DNA from: Hymenobacter polaris
GTDB taxonomy: Bacteria > Bacteroidota > Bacteroidia > Cytophagales > Hymenobacteraceae
DNA: 64,000 nucleotides
Reading direction: 5' to 3'
Assembly (NCBI RefSeq): GCF_012927305.1
Contig: NZ_JABBGH010000001.1
Coordinates: 1,674,001 to 1,738,000 of the forward strand
Part shown: positions 9,268 through 16,521 of the stretch, piece by piece
Numbering within the stretch: the first letter of the stretch is position 1
How the letters are laid out: the number at the start of each line of letters is the position of its first letter
The notes under the pieces: model-generated
The model's database searches: none
Told to the model about the DNA's origin: nothing
What the model saw: only the letters and a program-made list of their open reading frames with translations
Position numbers and translations under genes: made by a program

Positions 9268-9576
9268 GGGCTAGGCTAGCGAAAGTGAGGAGAAAGCATA
9301 AATCAGGCGGGCCCCTGGCCGCTGGGCAGCAGGCTAAAAATAAGGCGCGGCCCGGCGCGGCGGCCGGGGCCTAGGGGGTTATCCCACTCAAAGGTGGCGC
9401 CCCCTAGGCCCCGGCCCCAACTGCGGGTTGCCGAAGCGTTGGCGGCGGGCGCCCAGGCGTCGGCCGCGGCCGCTGAAGCGGGCGGACGGCGGGCTACCTC
9501 GACGGGGCGCCCGCAGCACCCTACTTACTCTATGCGCACTTCCTTACCTTTACTTTTACTACCTACTGCAGTGCCA
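9268..9576. other. 309-base divergent intergenic region
   Basis: Separates the leftward kinase gene from the rightward PAS gene, so it should hold both promoters. It is very G+C rich. A frame continues upstream of the PAS start through this region but reads as low-complexity Ala/Arg/Pro and is probably not coding. The one clear structure is the 17-bp inverted repeat listed separately. The last 45 bases are unusually rich in CTT/TAC motifs, compatible with a promoter, but no clean TAnnTTTG was found. Confidence 0.5.
9362..9416. repeat. 17-bp perfect inverted repeat built around two CCTAGG palindromes
   Basis: Left arm 9362-9378 (GGCCGGGGCCTAGGGGG) and right arm 9400-9416 are exact reverse complements separated by 21 bases. 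Each arm contains CCTAGG. It lies in the divergent region between the kinase and PAS genes. It could be a protein-binding site, a transcript hairpin, or the product of two motif copies in opposite strands. Confidence 0.85.
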
Positions 9577-10881
9577 ATGGCTTCCCTTGCGCTTCCCGTT
9601 GACTACCAACACCTTTTCCGTACGCTGCCCGAAAATTTCCTGCTCATCGGCCCCGACCCCGCCGCCACCATCCTCGACAATACGGATAGCCACGTGGGGG
9701 TGTCGCTGAAAAGCCGCGCTTCGGTGGTGGGCAAGCCTTTTTTTGAGGCCTACCCGGCCACCGACGAAAGCGGCGCCGCCGAAATTCGCAAGTCGCACCA
9801 GCACGTGCGCGAGCACCTGACGCCGCACACCATGCCCCTGATTCGCTACGACCTGGTGGGGCCCGACGGCCAGCTGGAGGAGCTGTACTGGCAAGCCACC
9901 CACTACCCGGTGCTCGACGAGCAGGGCCAGCTGCGCTACATTTTGCAGCGCACCCAGGACGTGACTGCCCAGCTGCGCGCCAGCCAGGCCGCCGACGAGG
10001 CCCGGCGCCGCCTGGCCGAGGAGCAGCAGCGCACCCGCTTCATTCTCGAAAGCCTGCCGGTGCTGGTGTGGACGGCCACGGCCAGCGGCCAGCGCGACTA
10101 CTTCAATGCCCGCTGGCTAGCTTTTACGGGCCAGCCCCTGGGCAGCCAGCTGCACGAAGGCTGGCTCGAGAGCCTGCACCCCGACGACCGCGCCCACGTG
10201 CGCCAGCAGTGGCAGGCTTCTATAGCCCAGGGCACGCCCTACCAAGTAGAGTACCGCCTGCGCCGCGCCGATGGCCAGTACCGCTGGATGCTAAGCCGGG
10301 CCACGCCCCAGCGCAGCGCCGCCGATGAGATTACGATGTGGGTAGGCGGCGTGGTTGACGTTCATGACCAGAAGCGGCTGGTGGAGGAAATTCTGGAAGC
10401 CAACGAGCAGCAAGCCGTGCTTTCCGACCAGGCCTACCAGAACTTTAAGCTGGTGCAGCAGCAGCGCCAGTTATTTTATAACCTGCTGCTGCACGCGCCC
10501 GCCCACATCTGCATTGTGCGCGGCCCCGAGCACCGCTACGAGTTTGCCAACGAAGAATTCCTGGCCTTTACCCAGGGTGTGCCCGTGATTGGTCGCACCG
10601 TGGCCGAGGTCTACCCCGAAACCGTGAGCCAGGGCCTGATTGCCGTGCTGGATAGGGTGCTGCAAACCAAGGAGCCCTACCGCGGCTATGAGCGCCCCCT
10701 TTACCTCTACGACCGCGAAGGACAACTGCAGGAGCACTTTTTCAACGTGCTCTACGATTGCTTTGAGGAGGATGGCCAGCCGGCCGGCGTCACGGGCTAC
10801 GCGCTGGACGTAACCGAGCTGGTACGCGCCCGCCAGCAGCTGCAGGCGCTGTTACCCCCCGCCGCCGAGGCCGCCAGCTAA
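9577..10881 (+). CDS. PAS-only sensory protein without an output domain
   Basis: 434 residues from ATG at 9577, chosen because the first PAS fold starts at once (VDYQHLFRTLPENFLLIGPD); an in-frame ATG at 9532 would add a hydrophobic 15-residue leader. It holds three PAS domains: about 5-125, about 150-275 (PAS_3 type: WLAFTG, SLHPDDRAHVRQQW, RRADGQYRWMLSRA) and about 305-425 (LLLHAPAHICIVRGPEHRYE). Short coiled linkers join them. It stops soon after PAS3 (LDVTELVRARQQLQALLPP) with no kinase, cyclase or methyl-acceptor domain. Families of this build normally feed a kinase, so it may act as a free sensor or be a shortened kinase. A CZB-like gene follows 49 bases downstream. Confidence 0.85.
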   Translation: MASLALPVDYQHLFRTLPENFLLIGPDPAATILDNTDSHVGVSLKSRASVVGKPFFEAYPATDESGAAEIRKSHQHVREHLTPHTMPLIRYDLVGPDGQLEELYWQATHYPVLDEQGQLRYILQRTQDVTAQLRASQAADEARRRLAEEQQRTRFILESLPVLVWTATASGQRDYFNARWLAFTGQPLGSQLHEGWLESLHPDDRAHVRQQWQASIAQGTPYQVEYRLRRADGQYRWMLSRATPQRSAADEITMWVGGVVDVHDQKRLVEEILEANEQQAVLSDQAYQNFKLVQQQRQLFYNLLLHAPAHICIVRGPEHRYEFANEEFLAFTQGVPVIGRTVAEVYPETVSQGLIAVLDRVLQTKEPYRGYERPLYLYDREGQLQEHFFNVLYDCFEEDGQPAGVTGYALDVTELVRARQQLQALLPPAAEAAS

Positions 10882-10930
10882 GCCCGGCCCCGCTCCTTTC
10901 CCTTTCTACTCCTCGACTGCACGCCCGGCT

Positions 10931-11281
10931 ATGGCGCTCACCGCCCTCGACTTTCAGCAAGCCCGCGTTAAGCAGGTCCTTTTTAAATCGCGCCTGCGCT
11001 CGGTGCTCTACGGGGTGCGCGCGGCCGAGCCTAGCTTGTTTGTGCTTAGCGAGAACCCCCTAAGCCAGTGGGTTGCCGCCTACCTCAAGCCCAGCTACGG
11101 CCCGCGCCCCGAGGTAGCGAGCATCGAGCGCCTGCTACGCCAAACCCTCGACACCGGCCAGGCCTTGGTGCGCCAGCACCAGCGCGGCGAGATGGACCAG
11201 GCCCGTCAGGGCCTGGAGCAAATTGAGCGCCTCGCCACTGAAATCGACGGGCTGCTGACGGCCATCGAGAAAAGCAGCTAG
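10931..11281 (+). CDS. Small helical protein resembling a degenerate CZB (chemoreceptor zinc-binding) domain
   Basis: 116 residues, all helical. The layout FQQARVKQVLFKSRLRSVLY, then PLSQWVAAYLKPSYG, then a helix near LLRQTLDTGQALVRQ copies the spacing of CZB domains (helix with H..W+, C..GxW, H..H). The expected His/Cys zinc ligands are replaced by Gln, Ser, Thr and Val; only one His remains (VRQHQRG). If it is a CZB relative it has lost zinc binding. It lies 49 bases after the PAS-only gene on the same strand and probably works with it. Family call is by eye only. Confidence 0.6.
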   Translation: MALTALDFQQARVKQVLFKSRLRSVLYGVRAAEPSLFVLSENPLSQWVAAYLKPSYGPRPEVASIERLLRQTLDTGQALVRQHQRGEMDQARQGLEQIERLATEIDGLLTAIEKSS

Positions 11282-11378
11282 CGGTATTTTATTGTATTGT
11301 TAAGCGATTTTATTGAAAATAAGTCAGAACCTAGCTATGTTTAGGCAGTGAACAATGGCTCCTAACTGGCTCTGACCT

Positions 11379-11816
11379 ATGCTTTCCGACAGCTCCGGCG
11401 ATAAGCGCCTGGTTACCCGCACCTTAGATGATACCGAGGGAGCTTCGGCAACCCCGCTGCCCCCGCGCACCCAAACCCGGACGGTGCTGGCTTTGCTGCT
11501 GCTGGTGGCCCTAGGGGCCGTGGGCTACGGCCTGCGCGACCACCACCGCGACGATGCCCTGCTCAGCAGCCCGCGCGCCGGCGACATTTATACCGTGCAC
11601 GCGGGCCGCAGCGGCACCTACTCGCTGCTGAAGGTGCTGCGGGCCGGCGGCAACGGCGTGGAGCTGGTGGCCAACGAGTACCAAACCACCGACAGCAAGC
11701 CCATTGCGGTGCTCAACCAGGCCGCGCGCTACAGCCAGGAGCCGTTCGTTATCACCCGCCTCGACTTGCAGATAATGCGCCGCCGCGGCGAACTAACCGA
11801 CGTGGACCGCCCCTAG
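11379..11816 (+). CDS. Single-pass membrane protein, function unknown
   Basis: 145 residues. A hydrophilic N-terminus of about 35 residues is followed by one membrane helix (TVLALLLLVALGAVGYGL, about 36-53) and an extracytoplasmic domain of about 90 residues that starts with SSPRAGDIYTVHAGRSGTYS. That domain looks beta-rich, with phrases such as GVELVANEYQ and FVITRLDLQIM. No family was recognised. It is 97 bases after the CZB-like gene; the gap is A/T-rich for this genome and may hold its own promoter. A palindromic element follows the stop codon. Confidence 0.75.
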   Translation: MLSDSSGDKRLVTRTLDDTEGASATPLPPRTQTRTVLALLLLVALGAVGYGLRDHHRDDALLSSPRAGDIYTVHAGRSGTYSLLKVLRAGGNGVELVANEYQTTDSKPIAVLNQAARYSQEPFVITRLDLQIMRRRGELTDVDRP

Positions 11817-11852
11817 GGCAGGGGGAGTTAACCAGGCAAAGGCCAGCATAAT

Positions 11853-11953
11853 AAACGAACGTCATGCTGAGCGCAGCCGAAGCATCTCTACCGCGTCGTT
11901 CGGGCGACGTTCGGCAGAGATGCTTCAGCTGCGCTCAGCATGACGTTCGTTTT
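11853..11953. repeat. GTCATGCTGAGC-type palindromic element, copy 2
   Basis: The outer arms (AAACGAACGTCATGCTGAGC and its complement ending near 11952) enclose inner arms GAAGCATCTCTACC and a diverged partner GGCAGAGATGCTTC. It sits between two converging genes and ends in T's on both strands, so it can serve as a shared terminator. Confidence 0.92.
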
Positions 11954-11973
11954 TAGCCATTTAGTCAGCTACT

Positions 11974-12228
11974 TTACAGCTCATAATTCAGCGAAATCTG
12001 CTCTAGGTAGTCGGTAAGGCCGCGGGGGTGGTCGAAGGCGTGAATAAAGAGCACGTGGTCGTCGCCGACGCCGCGCCACACCTCGGCGTAGTAACTGCCT
12101 AGGGCGTAGAGGCTGAGGCGAAAGCTGTCTTCGGTGCGCTCGGCCAGGGGGCGGCCGTGCTGCACCAGCTGCGCCAGCTGGTGGCGCTGGTGCAGGTTTT
12201 TGAAGGCAACGAAGCTTGGGCTAGGCAT
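11974..12228 (-). CDS. Small hypothetical protein
   Basis: 84 residues from ATG at 12228 (MPSPSFVAFKNLHQRHQLAQ); five more codons upstream are open but lack a better start. It is mixed alpha/beta, with SLYALGSYYAEVWRG and HVLFIHAFDHPRGLTDYLEQ, ending LNYEL. No membrane helix or signal. It diverges from the YfcC carrier gene 64 bases away and converges on the preceding gene across a palindromic element. I do not recognise the family. Coding is supported by G+C-biased third positions and a sensible non-repetitive protein. Confidence 0.7.
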   Translation of the reverse strand: MPSPSFVAFKNLHQRHQLAQLVQHGRPLAERTEDSFRLSLYALGSYYAEVWRGVGDDHVLFIHAFDHPRGLTDYLEQISLNYEL

Positions 12229-12291
12229 TACCCGAAGGTACAACCGAGGCCGGTATTATGCCAGGGCGGCCCGGCGGCGCACCTTTGCGCC

Positions 12292-13656
12292 ATGAAATGG
12301 CTCCGCTTTCCGCACCCGCTGGTGCTGCTCACGTTTTTCATTTTGCTGGCCGCGGTGCTCACCTACCTGCTGCCCGCCGGCGAGTTTAGCCGCCGCCCCA
12401 ACGCGGCCACCGGGCGCGAGGTGGTGGTGCCCGGCTCGTACCACCGCGTGGCAGCCGCGCCAGTGGGTGCCTGGCAGGCGCTGCTCAGCGTGCCCAGGGG
12501 CCTGGCCGACGCGGGCGCGGTGGTATTCCTGATATTTCTGGCCGGCGGCGCCTTCACGGTGGTTGACCAGACCGGGGCCCTACGCTTCGGCGTCGATTGG
12601 CTGCTGCGCCACGCCCACGGGCGCGAGGTGGCGGTTATTCCGCTGGTGAGTTTGCTTTTTGCCACCATGGGGGCCCTAGAGAATATGGGCGAAGAGATTA
12701 TTGCCCTGGTGCCGGTGCTGCTGGTGCTGATGCGGCGCCTGGGCTACCCGGTCCTCACGGCGGTGGCGGCCAGCTTGGGGGCCTCGCTGGTGGGCGCGGC
12801 CTTTAGCCCCATCAATCCTTTTCAGGTGGGCATTGCCCAGCAGCTGGCGCAGCTGCCGCTGCTGTCGGGGGCGGGCTACCGACTGGTATTTCTGGGGCTG
12901 GCGCTGCTGTGGTGGGTGGGCGGCACGGTGCGCCACGCCCGCCGCTACCGCGTGGTGCCCGAGCTGCTGCCCGTGGCCTCAGCCGCCCAGGACACCCTAG
13001 GGCCCCCGGCCGCAGGCAACGGCCGCCACGGCTTGGTGCTGGTAGTCCTGCTGGCGGCCTTTACCTTTTTCGCCTACGGGGTGGTGCGCCTGGGCTGGGA
13101 CTTCGAGCAGATGGCGGCGCTATTTCTGGGGCTGGGGCTAGCGACGGGGCTGCTGGGGGGCCTAGGGCTGGCGGGCACCGCCGAAGGCTTCGTGGCGGGC
13201 TTCCGCGACATTGCCTTTTCGGCCATTCTCATCGGGTTTGCGCGGGCCATTTTTGTGGTGCTCCAGCAGGGCCACGTCGTCGATACCATTGTGCGGGGCC
13301 TGGCCGCGCCCCTCGGGCACCTGCCGGTGGCGCTGGCGGCCCTGGGCATGGTGGGCGCCCAGGCGGCCCTGCACCTGCCGGTGCCCAGCGTCAGCGGCCA
13401 GGCCGTGCTGACGATGCCGCTGCTGGTGCCCCTCTCCGACCTCATCGGCCTCTCGCGCCAGGTAACGGTGCTGGCCTACCAGTACGGCGCCGGCCTCACC
13501 GACTTGGTGACGCCCACCAATGGCGCGCTCATGGCCATGCTGGCCGCCTGCGGCGTGCGCTACGAGGCGTGGCTGCGCTTTGCCGGGCCGCTCTTCGCCG
13601 GGCTGCTGGCCCTAGGGGCCGCCGGGGTGCTGCTGGGCATTTGGGTGGGGGTGTAA
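12292..13656 (+). CDS. YfcC-family (DcuC-like) integral membrane carrier
   Basis: 454 residues from ATG at 12292; the frame opens earlier but MKWLRFPHPLVLLTFFILLA is the usual YfcC beginning. About 12 membrane helices. Family landmarks are LTYLLPAGEFSR with the following periplasmic loop, MGALENMGEEIIALVPVL, a GAAFSPINPFQVGIAQ hairpin, and near the end GAGLTDLVTPTNGALMAML. The family groups with C4-dicarboxylate and basic amino acid carriers; the actual substrate of this member is unknown. No other transport component is adjacent. Confidence 0.88.
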   Translation: MKWLRFPHPLVLLTFFILLAAVLTYLLPAGEFSRRPNAATGREVVVPGSYHRVAAAPVGAWQALLSVPRGLADAGAVVFLIFLAGGAFTVVDQTGALRFGVDWLLRHAHGREVAVIPLVSLLFATMGALENMGEEIIALVPVLLVLMRRLGYPVLTAVAASLGASLVGAAFSPINPFQVGIAQQLAQLPLLSGAGYRLVFLGLALLWWVGGTVRHARRYRVVPELLPVASAAQDTLGPPAAGNGRHGLVLVVLLAAFTFFAYGVVRLGWDFEQMAALFLGLGLATGLLGGLGLAGTAEGFVAGFRDIAFSAILIGFARAIFVVLQQGHVVDTIVRGLAAPLGHLPVALAALGMVGAQAALHLPVPSVSGQAVLTMPLLVPLSDLIGLSRQVTVLAYQYGAGLTDLVTPTNGALMAMLAACGVRYEAWLRFAGPLFAGLLALGAAGVLLGIWVGV

Positions 13657-13657
13657 C

Positions 13658-14131
13658 TTAATTAGCTTGAACCCGAGCTGCTCTCAAGTAACAATAGACT
13701 CGCAAATTATTATCTTCTAGCTCAATATGAAATTTTCCTACCTGGTTTACTACCGCCTGAATGAACTTTAGATTTTGCGTTATCGGCATTGGCGGCCGGC
13801 CTTCGCGGCGGGTTGCTATGCGGGGAAAATCCAACCATTCTATTTCTCGATATCCATACCAACCCCTAGGCGGTCCTGAAACCATAGCTTCCATTGCCTC
13901 TTGGTAGTAGTCAAACCCAAAGGAGGTGTTTTCGTCGAACAGTAAATGACGCATCTGGCCCTCCGCCTCCCAGAGCAGCTTTACTCGACACTCCTGCACT
14001 TCATCAGCGTGCGTAATTAAAGCGTGCAGAAGTTTTACCCACTTACGATTACTCATATAGGGTAGCAGTGAGTTGGCCGCAATTAGCTTGTCTAATTGCT
14101 TGTCATCAGGTTGAATAGTCTTCTTATGCAT
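13658..14131 (-). CDS. Hypothetical protein, possibly DUF6678-like
   Basis: 157 residues from ATG at 14131 (MHKKTIQPDDKQLDKLIAAN); the frame extends 18 codons further to a GTG that would abut the divergent neighbour. The piece NRKWVKLLHALITHADEVQE followed later by YGYREIEWLDF resembles the DUF6678 pattern, in which a short repeat domain ends in an IEW segment. That match is from memory and weak. Base composition is clearly lower in G+C than the flanking genes, and its stop lies one base past the end of the YfcC gene. Possibly acquired; function unknown. Confidence 0.7.
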   Translation of the reverse strand: MHKKTIQPDDKQLDKLIAANSLLPYMSNRKWVKLLHALITHADEVQECRVKLLWEAEGQMRHLLFDENTSFGFDYYQEAMEAMVSGPPRGWYGYREIEWLDFPRIATRREGRPPMPITQNLKFIQAVVNQVGKFHIELEDNNLRVYCYLRAARVQAN

Positions 14132-14185
14132 CTGCCTAAATGGGCCATAGCTCCCTTTTTTAGCAAGTAACAAATCTTCTTCCAC

Positions 14186-14716
14186 ATGCCTACTTCTGAC
14201 GCCCTCCGCTATCCCATCGGCCCAGCGCCCTTGCTGCGCGGCCCCCTCACTCCGGCCGAGCGAGCCGACTACCAGCAGCAGTTGGCCGACTTACCCGCGC
14301 AGCTGGCGGCCGCGGCCCAGCGCCTGGGCCCCGAGAGCCTGGCCTACCCCTACCGCCCCGGCGGCTGGACCGGCCACCAGGTTATTCACCACGTGGCCGA
14401 CTCGCACCTCAACGCCTACTGCCGCTTCCGCCTGGCCCTGACGGAGGATAACCCCACCATCAAGCCCTACGACGAAGCCGCCTGGGCCGCGCTGCCCGAC
14501 GTGGCAACCGAGCCCGTAGCGGTGTCGCTGGCGCTGCTGGCCAGCCTGCACCAGCGCTGGGTGGCGCTGCTCGACCATCTGCCAAGCACCGACTGGCAGC
14601 GCACGTTTTACCACCCCGGCAATCGCCAGACTACCACGCTCGACCAGGCCCTGGCTACCTACGCCTGGCACGGGCGCCACCACCTGGCCCACCTGGGGCT
14701 GCTGGCAGGGGCCTAG
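14186..14716 (+). CDS. DinB-superfamily YfiT-like putative thiol (bacillithiol) transferase, copy 1
   Basis: 176 residues, a four-helix-bundle DinB fold. The metal ligands expected in this family are visible: His at 68-69 (HQVIHHVADSH) and the pair in WHGRHHLAHL near 162-166. It also has YRPGGWTGHQVIHH and RLALTEDNPTIKPYDE, characteristic of the YfiT/BstA branch. Members bind Ni or Zn and some transfer bacillithiol to electrophiles, but the thiol used here is not known. A close paralogue follows 57 bases downstream, a tandem duplication. Confidence 0.9.
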   Translation: MPTSDALRYPIGPAPLLRGPLTPAERADYQQQLADLPAQLAAAAQRLGPESLAYPYRPGGWTGHQVIHHVADSHLNAYCRFRLALTEDNPTIKPYDEAAWAALPDVATEPVAVSLALLASLHQRWVALLDHLPSTDWQRTFYHPGNRQTTTLDQALATYAWHGRHHLAHLGLLAGA

Positions 14717-14773
14717 GCAACCATTGGGCCGGCTGCGGGTTAGGATTAGGTTTTCGCCCTTTCCTTCTACTAT

Positions 14774-15328
14774 ATGACCTCGCCTAGCCCTTTGGCCGCC
14801 GATGAAGCCGTGCGCTTCCCCATTGGCCGCGCGCAGCTGCCTACAGCCCCGCTCACGGCCGCCGAGCGCGCCCCCTACATCCAGCAGCTAGCCGACCTAC
14901 CCGCGCAGCTAACCGCCACCGCGCGCCGCGTGGGCGGCGAGCGCCTGCAGCTGCCCTACCGCCCCGGCGGCTGGACCGGGCGCCAGGTTATTCACCACCT
15001 GGCCGATACGCACGCGCAGCTCTACAGCCGCTTCCGCCTGGCCCTGACGGAGGACAACCCCACCGTGCGCCCCTTCGACGAGGCCGGTTGGGCCGAGCTG
15101 CCCGACGTGGTCGCTACGCCCATCACTTTGTCCCTGAGCTTGTTGGATAGCCTGCACCAGCGCTGGGTAATCCTGCTGCAACACCTCAGCGAGGCGCAGT
15201 GGCAGCGCACCTTCTACCACCCGCGCTACCACACCACCCTCACCCTCGAGCAGGCGCTGGTGCAGTACGCCTGGCACGGCCGCCACCACCTAGGCCACCT
15301 GGAGCTACTGGACGAGCCGGTGAAATAG
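14774..15328 (+). CDS. DinB-superfamily YfiT-like putative thiol transferase, copy 2
   Basis: 184 residues, colinear with the preceding gene (the same YRPGGWTG, HQRWV, WQRTFYHP and YAWHGRHHLGHL blocks), so both come from one duplication. The metal-site histidines are kept in both copies (IHHLADTHAQ here). The differences lie in the N-terminus and in the loop after FYHP, suggesting that each copy may handle a different electrophile. It probably shares a transcript with copy 1, and a palindromic element closes the unit. Confidence 0.9.
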   Translation: MTSPSPLAADEAVRFPIGRAQLPTAPLTAAERAPYIQQLADLPAQLTATARRVGGERLQLPYRPGGWTGRQVIHHLADTHAQLYSRFRLALTEDNPTVRPFDEAGWAELPDVVATPITLSLSLLDSLHQRWVILLQHLSEAQWQRTFYHPRYHTTLTLEQALVQYAWHGRHHLGHLELLDEPVK

Positions 15329-15345
15329 TCAGGTAATGAACTGAT

Positions 15346-15463
15346 AAATAGTGCTTAAAACAGGCGGTTGTGCTGAGCTTGTCGAAGCATCTCTACCAAA
15401 CAATACGGAGTGGTAGAGATGCTTCGACAGGCTCAGCATGGCCGCCTGTTTTAAGCACTATTT
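15346..15463. repeat. GTCATGCTGAGC-type palindromic element, copy 3 with long private arms
   Basis: The core arms (GCTTGTCGAAGCATCTCTACC against its complement on the right) have an extra 22-base outer segment, AAATAGTGCTTAAAACAGGC plus two G's, mirrored exactly at 15442-15463. The core is slightly diverged (TTGTGCTGAGC and GCTCAGCATGG). It lies between converging genes. Confidence 0.92.
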
Positions 15464-15469
15464 ACTATT

Positions 15470-16333
15470 TCACTTATTGCCGTTGCGCACCATACTAGTG
15501 TTTTTGCCGTAGCGGCGCAGGCTTTTTTCGGCGTTTGGGTTCAGTTTGACGGCTTTTTCGAGGTCGCGGCGGGCTTCCTTGGGGCGGTCGTAGCTGGCGT
15601 AGCTGATGCCGCGGTACTCCAGAGCATCGGCGTAGGTCGAATCGATGGCCAGGGCGCGGGTAAAATCGGCCACGGCGGCCTTGTACTGGTACATCTGCAT
15701 CTTGGCTACGCCGCGACCGAAGAAGGCTTCCTTGTCGTCGGGGCGCAGGCGCACCGCTCCGCTAAAATCGGTCGAGGCCGGCTTGTATTCGCGCAGCATC
15801 AGCTCGTTTACCCCCTTGTTGTAGTACACGTCGGGGTTGCCGCGCATGGTGCGCAGGGCCGCTACGTAGTCGGGCTTGGCTTCCTTGTAGTTCTTGAGGT
15901 TGGAGTTGGCCTTGGCCCGCTCAAACAGCGCGCGGCCGTCCTTGGGCTTGGTTTTGAGCACCAGGTTGGCGCGGGCCAGCTGGTACTTGTAGTCCGTAAC
16001 GGTCATCTTGCGCTCGGCGGCGCGGGCCACCGACGCCTCCTTGGCCGAGGGTGCGCTGGGGTCGAGGGTGGCGGTGGCCGCCTCGGCCGCGGGCGCATCC
16101 AGCACGTCGGCCGGAATGGCGGCCGTGCTGGCGCTGGCGCCGGCGTCAGCGGCGGCCGGGTCAGGGGCGGGCAGCGCGGCCGGGTCGGGCGTGCTGGGGG
16201 CCGTGGTATTGGCAATGGCCGTGGGGCTGCTAATGGAGTTGGGCCGGTCGGTTTCGGTAGTGGAGGCGCAGCCGCTAGCCACCAGCAGGGCGAGGGTGGC
16301 AACCGGCAGCGTATTGAATAACAGGGACTTCAT
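15470..16333 (-). CDS. TPR-repeat lipoprotein
   Basis: 287 residues. Lipoprotein signal MKSLLFNTLPVATLALLVAS followed by GC at the cut site. An Ala/Pro/Thr-rich low-complexity linker runs to about residue 105. Then come several TPR units, e.g. GRALFERAKANSNLKNYKEA, YYNKGVNELMLREYKPASTD, AFFGRGVAKMQMYQYKAAV and ALEYRGISYASYDRPKEARR. The C-terminus is basic (SLRRYGKNTSMVRNGNK). TPR lipoproteins usually scaffold envelope complexes; no partner is evident next to it. Function unknown. Confidence 0.88.
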   Translation of the reverse strand: MKSLLFNTLPVATLALLVASGCASTTETDRPNSISSPTAIANTTAPSTPDPAALPAPDPAAADAGASASTAAIPADVLDAPAAEAATATLDPSAPSAKEASVARAAERKMTVTDYKYQLARANLVLKTKPKDGRALFERAKANSNLKNYKEAKPDYVAALRTMRGNPDVYYNKGVNELMLREYKPASTDFSGAVRLRPDDKEAFFGRGVAKMQMYQYKAAVADFTRALAIDSTYADALEYRGISYASYDRPKEARRDLEKAVKLNPNAEKSLRRYGKNTSMVRNGNK

Positions 16334-16455
16334 AGGGTAGTAAATAAGTAAGTAGGCCGGCTACGCGCCGGCGCTTCAGGGCCTTGTACGGAAAAGCCCG
16401 TCCGTGGTGGCACCCGCCCGGCGCCGGGGCCGAACCCTAGGGGCAGCGGCGCGGT

Positions 16456-16463
16456 TATCTTTG
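16456..16463 (+). promoter_or_regulatory. Candidate -7 element (TATCTTTG) for lpd
   Basis: An exact match to the Bacteroidota -7 consensus TAnnTTTG, 59 bases upstream of the lpd ATG. No clear -33 TTG was found at the usual spacing. Confidence 0.45.
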
Positions 16464-16521
16464 CCAGCCCCGCCCCGGCGGGCGCCGTTTTTCTTACCGT
16501 TTTCTTTGTTCAAACAACCTC

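Noticed and set aside
9394-9576. N-terminal extension of the PAS protein
   Set aside because: It is Ala/Arg/Pro-rich, covers the inverted repeat, and is not needed for the first PAS fold.
12909-13661. A 250-codon open frame overlapping the YfcC gene in another frame
   Set aside because: It encodes only Gly/Arg/Ala/Pro-rich sequence, as G+C-rich third positions make by chance; the YfcC frame gives a clear membrane carrier.
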